From contig LFSO01000027.1 in the NCBI GenBank assembly GCA_001512765.1, positions 19,923 through 60,968 on the forward strand: a DNA stretch of 41,046 nucleotides, in the 5' to 3' direction. Origin of the DNA: Clostridiales bacterium DTU053 (lineage in GTDB: Bacteria; Bacillota; Clostridia; Oscillospirales; Acutalibacteraceae). Below are positions 8,518 to 15,492 of the stretch, one piece after another. The notes beneath the pieces were generated by a model, which saw only the letters and a program-made list of their open reading frames with translations, was not told the origin of the DNA and searched no databases. Positions within the stretch are counted from its first letter, which is position 1. Every line of letters starts with the position of its first letter. The position numbers and the translations under genes are program-made.

Positions 8518-9136
8518 ATTCGATGAAAAGGGGCTCATCCCGGCCATAGTGCAGGACGCGAGAACGGGCAAGGTCCTTATGATGGCATATATGAATGAGG
8601 AGAGCCTTGAGATAACAAAAAAAGAGGGCCGCGCCTGCTTTTGGTCAAGGAGCCGCAGGGAGCTTTGGAGAAAGGGCGAAACCAGCGGCAATGTTCAAAA
8701 GGTTGTATCTATAAAGACTGACTGCGACGGCGACTGTCTGCTAATAGACGTGGAGCCGGCCGGTCCAGCCTGCCATACGGGGGAAGAGAGCTGCTTTTTC
8801 AATGAGATTCATGATGGCGCCGATGTTTTTACCTACGAGGGGCTTTATGAGCTAATAAAAGGCAGAAAGGAAAATCCAAAAGAGGGCAGCTATACAACCT
8901 ACCTTTTTGACAAGGGTCTTGAAAAGATACTCAAAAAGGTCGGTGAGGAAACAAGCGAGGTTATTATCGGCGCCATGAAAAAAAGCAAGGAGGAAACTAT
9001 ATACGAAATTGCCGACCTTGCCTATCATGTAATGGTGCTTATGGCTGAAATGGGTATCTCTCTTAACGACATAAGAGCGGAGCTTGCCTCCCGCCATGTG
9101 ATTGACAAAAAGACAAAACAGGAAACAATGAAATAA
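8507..9136 (+). CDS. hisI: Bifunctional phosphoribosyl-AMP cyclohydrolase / phosphoribosyl-ATP pyrophosphatase
   Basis: 209 residues with two fused enzymes for steps 2 and 3 of the pathway. The HisI cyclohydrolase domain is about 1-110, with [20 protein letters not shown], the metal ligands in DCDGDCLLI and the cysteine/histidine segment [10 protein letters not shown]. The HisE pyrophosphohydrolase domain is about 115-205, with [17 protein letters not shown] and the metal-binding [18 protein letters not shown] 8507 has GGAGGG at 8496-8501. It is the last gene of the operon and is followed by a short hairpin with a T-rich tail. Confidence 0.95.
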   Translation: MNLKFDEKGLIPAIVQDARTGKVLMMAYMNEESLEITKKEGRACFWSRSRRELWRKGETSGNVQKVVSIKTDCDGDCLLIDVEPAGPACHTGEESCFFNEIHDGADVFTYEGLYELIKGRKENPKEGSYTTYLFDKGLEKILKKVGEETSEVIIGAMKKSKEETIYEIADLAYHVMVLMAEMGISLNDIRAELASRHVIDKKTKQETMK

Positions 9137-9144
9137 CCCCCGCC

Positions 9145-9165
9145 AAACCTCGCAGGGTTTTTCTT
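9145..9165 (+). terminator. Probable terminator of the his operon
   Basis: AAACC at 9145-9149 pairs with GGTTT at 9156-9160, followed by TTCTTTTT. The stem is short, so this is a modest terminator. It lies between convergent operons. Confidence 0.5.
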
Positions 9166-9166
9166 T

Positions 9167-9957
9167 TTAGTACTGAGCCTTTTTCAAGAACAGTCTGTAT
9201 GACACTATAAGCAGCAGAATATTGTACGCAAGACCAATAATTAAGTATACGGGAAAGCTGAGGTTCGCCCCGCTGTCGGCGGGCATAAATCTCAGCATCA
9301 TTGCTTTTATTGCCCAGAAATTCGGGAAAACTCCCAGCGCATACTGAAGCGAACCCTGAAAAGTTTTCAGCAGCATAAGCGCGGGTATCAGCACCACTAT
9401 GCCCGAACCCTTGATATACGCAAAGCCTTCTACCTTATTTTTAGCGAAGGCGGACTGCAGCAGCGCAAGAAAGGGGGCAAAAATGCTGTCCACTGCGGCA
9501 AAGGCAATGATGTGATATACATTTACGCTGTCAAACATCGAAACGCCGTTTATTGAGTACTTGTCGCCCGCAATGAGCTTTGTGCCGAGAAGCACCATGA
9601 TAATGCCCAGAAAAGACATAACATACACATATGTCAGCTTAAATCTTAGATAGCCCGATGCTCCCGTGGGGGTGACTGCAATGGTTTTAAGTGTGTTTTC
9701 GTCCTTGTGCTCAAGCAGCAAGAATGTCGCCATTGCGGCAAGCAAAGATGAGCCCACCGCAAGCAGCAATATAATCATAAAAAGCATTGTGGTTTTAAGC
9801 ACTGTGTGATTTGCGGGGTCGATTGAGTTAAATGCCATGGGCATTACAAATACAGATAAAAACAGCACAAGCAGGGGGGACAGAGCCATATAGACATTTA
9901 CAGGCTCCGGATGTTGGTTTTAGCTTCGTACTTTAAAAGCCATAGATATTTCTTCAC
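9167..9957 (-). pseudogene. ABC-2-type exporter permease, second subunit, interrupted by a frameshift
   Basis: The main reading frame (9167-9889, 240 residues) encodes about five or six membrane helices, with LLEHKDENTLKTIAVTPTGA typical of ABC-2 drug-export permeases, but it has no good start. The true start appears to be GTG 9957: it follows the stop of the upstream permease by 4 nt and has GGGGG at 9965-9969. From there the frame reads MKKYLWLLKYEAKTNIRSL and then hits TAA. One extra base in CC near the stop (AGC CCT GTA AAT) would restore IRSPVNVYMALSPLLVLF, a normal N-terminus. It is therefore either a recent one-base deletion or a sequencing error. If real, the exporter lacks an intact second membrane subunit. 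Confidence 0.75.
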
Positions 9958-9961
9958 TTTT

Positions 9962-10678
9962 TTACCCCCTTACCGCTTTGTCTTTGAACATGGGATATAC
10001 CGCGAATCTGAAAAGAACCGCGGCAAGAAGTATAAGATATACGCAGCCCGCGATAATAAGCCCCGTCTCATACTCCCCGCTCACTGCGGCTCTTATAAGC
10101 TCGTTTGAAGCGTGGGAGGGTGAGACCATCATAAGGTATTTGTATTTTTCATCTATCAGCCCCACGCTGTAAAATATTGACGGTATGGTGAAGATAAACA
10201 TATATGCCGCCATGATTCCCAGCATTGAGGTAAAATCCCTGCCTATTAGCGACAGCACAAAACCGATTGCCGCATGGGCAGCGCCAGCTATAATGACGAA
10301 CAGAAAGAGAAGGGCGTAGTTTAAGGTTATCTTGTGTATAAAATAGAGCGCAGCGGCGGTTATCACAGCAGATTCCAAAGCCAAAACCATGGAGGCGGCG
10401 GTTTTTGAGATTAAAATCTCCCTCTTTGTAACAGGCATGACCATCAGGCTCTTTATTGTGCCCTCCTGCTTTTCGAGAAAGTGGGAGGCTCCAATCAGCA
10501 GAATCGACATGGCGCCCACATCTATGAATATAAACATCGGGGCAAGATACAGCTCCTCCCGAGGCTCAAGAAAATACAAAATAGCCACCCATATTGCCGT
10601 CGTGGCTACGCCGACGGGGAGGATTTTATATTTTACGAGCCTGATTATTTCGCCGCTAAACAGCTTCAGTACGCTCAT
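9962..10678 (-). CDS. ABC-2-type exporter permease, first subunit
   Basis: 238 residues with about six hydrophobic segments and few charged loops. The stretch LEKQEGTIKSLMVMPVTKREILISK between helices 2 and 3 is characteristic of ABC-2 export permeases of the multidrug/fluoroquinolone type. It starts inside the 3' end of the ATPase gene (23-nt overlap) and ends 4 nt before the next permease, so the exporter genes are one transcription unit. It would form the membrane channel with the neighbouring permease and move a small hydrophobic compound outward. The substrate cannot be read from sequence. Confidence 0.85.
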   Translation of the reverse strand: MSVLKLFSGEIIRLVKYKILPVGVATTAIWVAILYFLEPREELYLAPMFIFIDVGAMSILLIGASHFLEKQEGTIKSLMVMPVTKREILISKTAASMVLALESAVITAAALYFIHKITLNYALLFLFVIIAGAAHAAIGFVLSLIGRDFTSMLGIMAAYMFIFTIPSIFYSVGLIDEKYKYLMMVSPSHASNELIRAAVSGEYETGLIIAGCVYLILLAAVLFRFAVYPMFKDKAVRG

Positions 10679-11534
10679 TCAGCTCAACTCCCGTCACGAT
10701 AATAAAGATTTCCTCCATGGAGGTTTCTCCGCTGTGGATTGTTTCTATTTGCTTGGATTTCAAGAGGTTTACAAACTCCTCGTTTTCGCCGATTCCGTCA
10801 AGGGAGAAAACAGCGGTTGAAAGATTGCCGTTTTCGTTATACTCAACCTTGACTTCCCTTTTGCCGTATTTGAGCTTTAATTCCCTTGGGGTCGAAACCT
10901 CAACAAGACTGCCGTTTACGCAGAATGCTATTCTGTCGCAAAGCTGCTCCACATCGTTCATAAGATGGGTGGACAAAAAGACCGTTCCGCCGTCTTTTCG
11001 GTATTCGGCTATCATATCCTTTATAATTCTAGCGTTCTTTGGGTCAAGACCGTTTGTGACCTCATCGAGAAAGAGCACACGGGGCTTGTTAAGCAGAGCA
11101 CGGACGAAATTAAGGCGCACCTTCATTCCCTTTGAGAACTCGCCCACCTTTTTATCACGGTACTCCCAAAGTCCTACCCTTTCCATAAGCTCCCTAATGT
11201 CGGCTTTACTTTTATAAAAGCCCGAGTAGAACTTTAAATTCTCCAGAGCGGTCAGCTTTGAAAAATGGACCGGCACCTCAAAGCCGACGCCGATTTCCTC
11301 ATAATAGGACTTGCCCAAATCTTTAAGGTCCTTGCCGAAGTATTTTACGCTGCCCTTATAATCCTCAAGGAGCTTTATAAGTATTTTTTGCGTGGTGGAT
11401 TTGCCCGCGCCCGACGGGCCCAGCAGTCCGAAAATCTCCCCCTCTTTTACCTCAAAGGATATGCCCTTCAGGGTATCCTCCTTTGCCGACGGGTATTTAA
11501 AGCGTAAATCCTGAACACTGAACGCAACTGACAA
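10656..11534 (-). CDS. ABC exporter ATP-binding protein
   Basis: 292 residues. Walker A GPSGAGKST is at 39-47. The signature motif is degenerate (EFSKGMKVRLNF instead of LSGGQ). Walker B VLFLDEVTNGLDP and the switch histidine in FLSTHLMNDVEQL are intact. A C-terminal extension of about 80 residues is typical of drug-export ATPases. The TTG start lies 2 nt after the TetR stop with GGGGGA upstream, so it is tightly coupled to the regulator. It powers the two permeases that follow. Confidence 0.93.
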   Translation of the reverse strand: MSVAFSVQDLRFKYPSAKEDTLKGISFEVKEGEIFGLLGPSGAGKSTTQKILIKLLEDYKGSVKYFGKDLKDLGKSYYEEIGVGFEVPVHFSKLTALENLKFYSGFYKSKADIRELMERVGLWEYRDKKVGEFSKGMKVRLNFVRALLNKPRVLFLDEVTNGLDPKNARIIKDMIAEYRKDGGTVFLSTHLMNDVEQLCDRIAFCVNGSLVEVSTPRELKLKYGKREVKVEYNENGNLSTAVFSLDGIGENEEFVNLLKSKQIETIHSGETSMEEIFIIVTGVELNERTEAV

Positions 11535-11536
11535 AA

Positions 11537-12175
11537 CTATTCCCCCTCTGCCGATCTTGAAATGCCGAACCGAATTATGTCCAAAACCTGATTTGCGGTT
11601 TTTAACAGCTCATTTGGAGTCTTGTTTTCAATAAGCTTGTGAATGTTTGAAAAGATTATCATAATGAGTTTTGCAATAAAATCCTCGTCGCAGCTTGAGT
11701 CTATCTCTCCGCTTTCCTTTGCCCTTTTTATATATTCGCTGAAGAATCTTTCGTTGTCATAAGGAAAAAACTCTGCCATGCGGCTGCGCAGGCTTTCATC
11801 CTCCTCCAAAACCCTGTTAAGAAGGTGATAAAGCCGCTCGTCTGCCAGCATAAAGTCCATGGTGCCCTTCATGATGTCTTTCAAAGTATCGAAAAAGCCG
11901 CTCTCGCCCGCCCTTTCTTGAACCGCGGGATAAAAGTATGAGAGTTTTTTGTTTGTTATTATATCCATCATGGCAAGATACAGCCCGAACTTGTCGCCGA
12001 AATGATAGTAAAAGCTGCCCTTGCTCATGCCGGAGTTTTTAAGAATATCATTGAGGGACGCTTCCTCGTGTTTTTTCATTGAAAACTCATTGACTGCGGC
12101 CTCATAAAGCTGAGGATAGCTTTTTAGAGGGTTGCCGCTGCCTATGAGAGAACTGTAATCAAAGCCTCTTTTCAT
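11537..12175 (-). CDS. TetR-family transcriptional regulator of the ABC exporter operon
   Basis: 212 residues. The DNA-binding domain is at about 20-70; the recognition region SLNDILKNSGMSKGSFYYHF fits the TetR helix-turn-helix well. The N-terminus is longer than usual by about 15-18 residues. The rest is the variable helical ligand-binding domain. As first gene of the operon with the ABC exporter, it probably represses the operon through the tandem palindromes at 12485-12514 and is released by the exported compound. Its ATG at 12175 has a weak ribosome binding site, so expression may also depend on leader structure. Confidence 0.88.
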   Translation of the reverse strand: MKRGFDYSSLIGSGNPLKSYPQLYEAAVNEFSMKKHEEASLNDILKNSGMSKGSFYYHFGDKFGLYLAMMDIITNKKLSYFYPAVQERAGESGFFDTLKDIMKGTMDFMLADERLYHLLNRVLEEDESLRSRMAEFFPYDNERFFSEYIKRAKESGEIDSSCDEDFIAKLIMIIFSNIHKLIENKTPNELLKTANQVLDIIRFGISRSAEGE

Positions 12176-12220
12176 ACCGTTTCGGCGGCTTTCCGATGTT
12201 CGTGGGATATTATAGGCAAT

Positions 12221-12246
12221 AGAAAAACCGCCCGTTATAGGCGGTT
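12221..12246 (-). terminator. Intrinsic terminator in the leader of the TetR/ABC operon (candidate attenuator)
   Basis: On the minus strand AACCGCC (12246-12240), a 7-nt loop and GGCGGTT (12232-12226) are followed by TTTCT. It lies after the 21-codon frame and before the TetR gene, inside the operon leader, so read-through is needed for TetR/ABC expression from the promoter at 12515-12543. The arm sequence ACCGCC also occurs in an upstream hairpin (12354-12359), which offers an alternative partner for GGCGGT. Confidence 0.65.
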
Positions 12247-12256
12247 CTTCTTGAGT

Positions 12257-12322
12257 TTATGACCGTTTAGCGCACTCAAGTATTATCATGATAGGCAATG
12301 CCAGGATAAATAATAAGAGCAA
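12257..12322 (-). CDS. Small hydrophobic 21-residue leader peptide, putative
   Basis: TTG at 12322 is preceded by a very strong AAAGGGGG (12331-12338) at 8-nt spacing. The frame reads MLLLFILALPIMIILECAKRS and then TAA. The first 15 residues are hydrophobic and the tail is charged. The stop is 10 nt before the first arm of an intrinsic terminator, so a ribosome near the stop codon would mask that arm. This is the geometry of ribosome-controlled attenuation, as known for the leader of the Bacillus bmrCD drug-exporter operon. It could instead be a small membrane peptide with its own role. I know no homologue; the call rests on the ribosome binding site, the composition and the position. Confidence 0.5.
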   Translation of the reverse strand: MLLLFILALPIMIILECAKRS

Positions 12323-12348
12323 TGTTTACACCCCCTTTATTGACAACC

Positions 12349-12407
12349 TGCCCGGCGGTATACCGGGCAACGCTTGCGGCTTAATGTCCTATTTATAGCC
12401 GCCGCAA
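12349..12407 (-). promoter_or_regulatory. Structured 5' leader: two hairpins before the leader-peptide frame
   Basis: In the minus-strand RNA, TTGCGGC (12407-12401) pairs with GCCGCAA (12380-12374), and TGCCCGG (12369-12363) pairs with CCGGGCA (12355-12349). The GCGGCGG and ACCGCC segments here match the arms of the downstream terminator and could form alternative pairings. The rest of the 12176-12636 gap is described by the neighbouring entries. Confidence 0.45.
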
Positions 12408-12484
12408 CGGCTTAAGTAGTTTTTTCCGTCTTGATGATATAATCCGCAAACACCCTTCCGAAGTATCAAAGTGCCGAGATATAT

Positions 12485-12514
12485 TAGACCGATTGGTTTA
12501 GACCATCTGGTTTA
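12485..12514 (-). promoter_or_regulatory. Tandem TetR-type operators
   Basis: Two near-palindromes with a 14-bp period: TAGACC gatt GGTTTA (12485-12500) and TAGACC atct GGTTTA (12499-12514). They directly follow the -10 box of the minus-strand promoter, where a bound repressor would block initiation. The likely ligand is the TetR protein encoded just downstream. Confidence 0.65.
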
Positions 12515-12543
12515 ACGGTAGCATTTATTTTCCCTTTTGTCAA
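12515..12543 (-). promoter_or_regulatory. Promoter of the TetR/ABC exporter operon
   Basis: On the minus strand TTGACA (12543-12538) is perfect. A 17-nt spacer leads to TACCGT (12520-12515), a weak -10. The predicted start near 12508 falls within the tandem operators and gives a leader of about 330 nt. Confidence 0.65.
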
Positions 12544-12559
12544 TAACGGCTTTCTATGC

Positions 12560-12591
12560 AAAACCCCCTCCGCAATAGCGGAGAGGGTTTT
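12560..12591 (-). terminator. Terminator downstream of the MerR-TipAS gene, symmetrical
   Basis: AAAACCC, one extra C pair region and CTCCGC (12560-12573) pair with GCGGAG and GGGTTTT (12578-12591) around the loop AATA, with one C/A mismatch. A-tract and T-tract on both sides let it work on either strand. It separates the MerR gene from the TetR operon promoter. Confidence 0.8.
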
Positions 12592-12636
12592 AATGCTTTA
12601 AGTTTATTGCCGCTAACCTTGTTTTGGGGGCGTTTA

Positions 12637-13398
12637 TTACTGTTTTTCGCAGTAGATGCTTACCGCGTCTCTTAAGAATTCTGCGCAGCCGGGGGCGATT
12701 TTCTCGTAATACTCTTTAAAGCGGGGGTCGTCAACATACATCTGAGTTACGCCCATGTGAGCCTCCTTGCTGTAGCTGTCCCAGAAAAAGCACAGCCACT
12801 TTTTATGCAGCTCGCATGCCCTTTGAGCCGTTTCGCTGCTCGGGTCACCCTGCTCAACAGCCGCCTTTAAGGTTTCGTTCAGCTCCGTTGTCAGCTTCTC
12901 AAACTCGGCGTACTTTTCGGGGCTGAGATTTAAGAGTTTCGCGTTTGAGCGGTCCACAGCCTCGTCGCCGTACTTTTCCCTTGCTTCCTTTCCGTACTTT
13001 TCTTCGTTTTCCTCTACCAGCTTTTTCACAAAGCCTTCAAATTTCTCTTTATCGCTCATAAATATTTCTCCTTTTTTCGCTTTAATGGTTTTTTCAAGAT
13101 TGCTTATCAGCAGATTCAGCTGCTCCCGCCTTTCAAGCAAAGCGCTCAGGTGACTTTGAAGAGCTGATAGTTCGTCAAAGTCCTCGCCCGTGAGAATTTT
13201 CCTTATATCCTTAAGGGACACGCCCAGCTCCCTGTAAAAAAGGATTTGCTGAAGGCGGTCAACATCCTCTGTGCCGTAGACTCTGTAGCCGTTGGAGTCT
13301 GTTCTTTTTGGGCTTAATAGTCCGATTTGGTCGTAGTATCTCAGCGTTCTTGGGGTGACGCCCGCCATTTTTGAGAGTCGGCTTACGGTGTATTCCAT
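12637..13398 (-). CDS. MerR-family regulator with C-terminal TipAS antibiotic-recognition domain
   Basis: 253 residues. The N-terminal MerR DNA-binding domain is about 1-70 (TVSRLSKMAGVTPRTLRYYD, then GLLSPKRTDSNGYRVYG). A dimerising coiled coil lies at about 75-112. A TipAS domain is at about 140-250, with repeated acidic/aromatic helices and WLCFFWDSYSKEAHMGVTQM. TipAS domains are known to bind thiopeptide and other bulky antibiotics and switch the MerR part into an activator. The gene is monocistronic, with a MerR-type 19-bp-spacer promoter of its own at 13420-13450, so positive autoregulation is likely. It may also control the nearby exporter operon, but no matching site was seen there. 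Confidence 0.9.
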   Translation of the reverse strand: MEYTVSRLSKMAGVTPRTLRYYDQIGLLSPKRTDSNGYRVYGTEDVDRLQQILFYRELGVSLKDIRKILTGEDFDELSALQSHLSALLERREQLNLLISNLEKTIKAKKGEIFMSDKEKFEGFVKKLVEENEEKYGKEAREKYGDEAVDRSNAKLLNLSPEKYAEFEKLTTELNETLKAAVEQGDPSSETAQRACELHKKWLCFFWDSYSKEAHMGVTQMYVDDPRFKEYYEKIAPGCAEFLRDAVSIYCEKQ

Positions 13399-13419
13399 GC
13401 TCTCCCCTCCTCATCATAT

Positions 13420-13450
13420 AGGGTAAACTATTACGCTGCGTCAATGTCAA
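13420..13450 (-). promoter_or_regulatory. MerR-type promoter with 19-bp spacer and dyad operator
   Basis: On the minus strand TTGACA (13450-13445) and TACCCT (13425-13420) are separated by 19 bp instead of 17. The spacer holds ACGC-A-GCGT within 13431-13444, a perfect short dyad. An over-long spacer with a central dyad is the hallmark of promoters that MerR proteins activate by twisting DNA, which supports autoregulation. Confidence 0.7.
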
Positions 13451-13470
13451 CACTTTTTATAGTTTTTCCG

Positions 13471-13505
13471 AAAAAATAAAAAGACCGCCCGTATGAGCGG
13501 TCTTT
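13471..13505 (-). terminator. Intrinsic terminator of the GNAT gene
   Basis: Minus-strand AAAGACCGC (13505-13497) pairs with GCGGTCTTT (13488-13480), followed by a T-rich TTATTTTTT tail. It comes right after the acetyltransferase stop codon. Confidence 0.85.
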
Positions 13506-13509
13506 GAGC

Positions 13510-13904
13510 TTACTCCTCTTTCGTAACTTCAAAAACGGAGACTTCACGCCTGTAGCCAAGCTTTACATAATAGCCGTCGGCGTCGGACATGACATAGACG
13601 ATTCTGTCGGGGAAGTCTTTGTATATGCACTCCATGAGCTTTCTGCCTATTTCCCTGCCCCTGTACTTTTTTCTTACCAGCAAGTCGCAGACATAGATAT
13701 AAAAGCCGCAGTCGTCAAGGGAGCGGGAATAGCCGCAGATTTCATCGTTTTCGTACGCCACATAGGTAATGGAGTTTTGAAGGGCGGCTTTGTATTTTGC
13801 GCTCACTTCATCCGCGTGGTAGCAGCGCCATTCGTCTCCCTCTTCTTTCGCATTTCCATTACATTTTCTTCATCGTATTGCTTTATATATCTTCTGATTT
13901 TCAT
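13510..13904 (-). pseudogene. GNAT-family N-acetyltransferase, interrupted by a frameshift
   Basis: The main open frame (13510-13806, 98 residues) contains the acetyl-CoA-binding part of a GNAT fold: YVCDLLVRKKYRGREIGRKLM matches the R/Q-x-x-G-x-G/A motif, followed by VYVMSDADGYYVKLGYRRE. Its N-terminus is in another frame, starting at ATG 13904 after GGAGGG and reading MKIRRYIKQYDEENVMEMRK. One more A in CGAAAGAAG (about 13850) would join it to KEEGDEWRCYHADEVSAKY and give a normal protein of about 130 residues. As written the gene is broken. The substrate is unknown. Sequencing error is a fair alternative. Confidence 0.75.
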
Positions 13905-13924
13905 ATGTCCCTCCGCTTTACAGA

Positions 13925-13956
13925 AAAAGCCGATGAAGCGTACTTCATCGGCTTTT
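13925..13956 (-). terminator. Strong intrinsic terminator
   Basis: A 14-bp perfect stem, AAAAGCCGATGAAG (13925-13938) with CTTCATCGGCTTTT (13943-13956) and the loop CGTA. T-rich on the minus strand, 3 nt after the stop of the 13960 gene. Confidence 0.9.
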
Positions 13957-13959
13957 ATC

Positions 13960-14823
13960 TTAGTCAGTGAGTCTGTATGTTCTTAAATATACCGACACAG
14001 TCTTGTCGTAGTCCGTAATGTGGAACAGGAGCTTTCCGTTTTCGTCCCTGGTGATAGTAAGACCTTCGGTTTCCACATCGCGGCCCTGCATATCCCTTTG
14101 CGCCAAAAGGCTGACCTCGCCGGTATTTACATCTATGACCTTTATTTCCTTGTATCCGGTGCCTTGGGTATCAAGGTTTACATAGAGCTTTCCGTCAAAA
14201 TAGTCGGCTGCCTGAACCCTTGTTATTTCTTCGCTTAAGGGAATAATGTGCGAAAAGCTCATATCGGAGAGGTTAAATGCCACGATGCAGGTTACATTTT
14301 TAAAGGGTGAGGCGTAGAGATAGCCGTTGTCGGCGTCAACTGTGCACCACGGAATTCCGTCGGGCAGATAGGTGTTGTCCAATTCGAAATATGTGCCCGT
14401 GTATTCGAGAGTTTCGGCGTCATAGAGGAGCACAAGGGGCTGTTCTTCCTGTAAATCCTCAACGGGAGCGTATATTAGACCGTTATGCCAGCTTATGTCG
14501 CCGATGTGGTCATAGCCCTTCTTGACAAACTCCTCGGGGATGGCGTTGATTTTCCTTAAAAGAATCTCGCCCGTATTCATATCGATTTTGGAAAGAGCGC
14601 CGAGATACAAAGCGGAAATCGCTCCTGAGGAATAAAGATATGTGCCGTCATTCGCAAGGCCCTGTCCCATAACCAGAGCTTCGTCCATTATGTAGTGGTA
14701 ATTGCTGACTACCTCAAGGTTCGGGGCGTCAACGGGCGCAACGGTTCTTGTAAAGAGTCCCGCAAACAGAACCAGAAGGCTCCAAATGAACGCAAAATAC
14801 TTCTTCACATGGTCAAGCAGCAT
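13960..14823 (-). CDS. Membrane-anchored protein with beta-propeller-like repeats, unknown function
   Basis: 287 residues from ATG 14823, chosen because AGAGGG precedes it; a TTG six codons earlier lacks a ribosome binding site. An N-terminal signal/anchor helix (YFAFIWSLLVLFAGLF, about 10-26) leads to an extracytoplasmic domain. That domain has repeated strand patterns such as GTYLYSSG, NGLIYAPVEDL, NGYLYASPFK and DGKLYVNLDT, separated by about 40-50 residues. Such spacing fits a six- or seven-bladed propeller of the NHL/YncE/SMP-30 kind. No catalytic motif is evident. It is monocistronic with its own strong terminator. Function is not assigned. Confidence 0.75.
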   Translation of the reverse strand: MLLDHVKKYFAFIWSLLVLFAGLFTRTVAPVDAPNLEVVSNYHYIMDEALVMGQGLANDGTYLYSSGAISALYLGALSKIDMNTGEILLRKINAIPEEFVKKGYDHIGDISWHNGLIYAPVEDLQEEQPLVLLYDAETLEYTGTYFELDNTYLPDGIPWCTVDADNGYLYASPFKNVTCIVAFNLSDMSFSHIIPLSEEITRVQAADYFDGKLYVNLDTQGTGYKEIKVIDVNTGEVSLLAQRDMQGRDVETEGLTITRDENGKLLFHITDYDKTVSVYLRTYRLTD

Positions 14824-14975
14824 AAGAACCCTCTTTTCCAATATATGTTATTTGCTCTTATTATAAAGCACCGAAGTGAATAATACAAGCGGTCTTTTTT
14901 GGGAGGCAGGCAATATCTGCTCAAACGCCAATGTTCAGCTCAAACTGTAAAAAACAATGCTTTGGCAGAAGAATA

Positions 14976-15005
14976 AAAAGCTGAGGTCTTTTTACCTCAG
15001 CTTTT
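14976..15005 (-). terminator. Intrinsic terminator of the Zn-ribbon gene
   Basis: AAAAGCTGAGGT (14976-14987) pairs with ACCTCAGCTTTT (14994-15005). The minus-strand tail is TTTTATTC. It overlaps the stop codon of the 15004 gene. The 14842-15003 gap holds nothing else I can identify. Confidence 0.8.
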
Positions 15006-15375
15006 ACAGCTTTCCTCCGCAGTATGGGCAGTAGGCAAATTCATTCGGCACATCCACTCTGCAGTTCGGGCAGTATTTAAAGGGAGATTGTCTTTCTATG
15101 CGCCTTAAGTTTTCGGGTCTGATTTTTATATAGGGGTTTTTCTCAAGATCTTTGCCCAGAATAGGGTCAAGCTCAAAAACAGCGCCGCAGCAAAGCGCCC
15201 TCGCGATGTATCTTACATTCCACTTATAAACGGGCAAAAAGAAAACCTCTAAGTTTCTGTAGGTCTTGCTGACCGCAAATTGTGAAAGCTGTCCGCAGGA
15301 GGGGCAGCCCTCTCCGCTGAAAGCGCCTATATGCTCCTCTTTGTCGTTCATTCCGAAAAACGCCACAAAAAACAT
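15004..15375 (-). CDS. Zinc-ribbon protein, unknown function
   Basis: 123 residues with two zinc-finger-like parts. Near the N-terminus CPSCG (about 24-28) and CCG (about 62-64) may form one site. At the C-terminus CPNC and CPYCGGKL form a classical zinc ribbon. Between them is FFLPVYKWNVRYIARALCCG, typical of small Clostridial zinc-ribbon proteins that begin with a hydrophobic segment (MFFVAFFG). GAGGG upstream supports ATG 15375. It is divergent from the sirtuin gene. No enzymatic motif is seen. Confidence 0.75.
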   Translation of the reverse strand: MFFVAFFGMNDKEEHIGAFSGEGCPSCGQLSQFAVSKTYRNLEVFFLPVYKWNVRYIARALCCGAVFELDPILGKDLEKNPYIKIRPENLRRIERQSPFKYCPNCRVDVPNEFAYCPYCGGKL

Positions 15376-15492
15376 AAGCCCTCACTCTTTAAGGTGTTTT
15401 AATATTATAATAAAACTTAAGGTGAATATTATCAATATTTGCGAAATAGATTTGCGCCGCGGCAGTAAAAAAGTGGTATTATATAGGGGGAA

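Noticed and set aside
12257-12322. Type I toxin peptide as explanation for the 21-codon frame
   Set aside because: Size and hydrophobicity fit, but no antisense RNA promoter or complementary antitoxin was seen, and the position inside an operon leader fits attenuation better. Not fully excluded.
12560-12591. Start of a CRISPR-like or mobile-element inverted repeat
   Set aside because: Single hairpin with A/T flanks, fits a bidirectional terminator; no second copy or target duplication.
13801-13904. Separate small gene starting at 13904
   Set aside because: Its product continues naturally into the GNAT frame after a one-base correction, so it is the 5' part of that gene.
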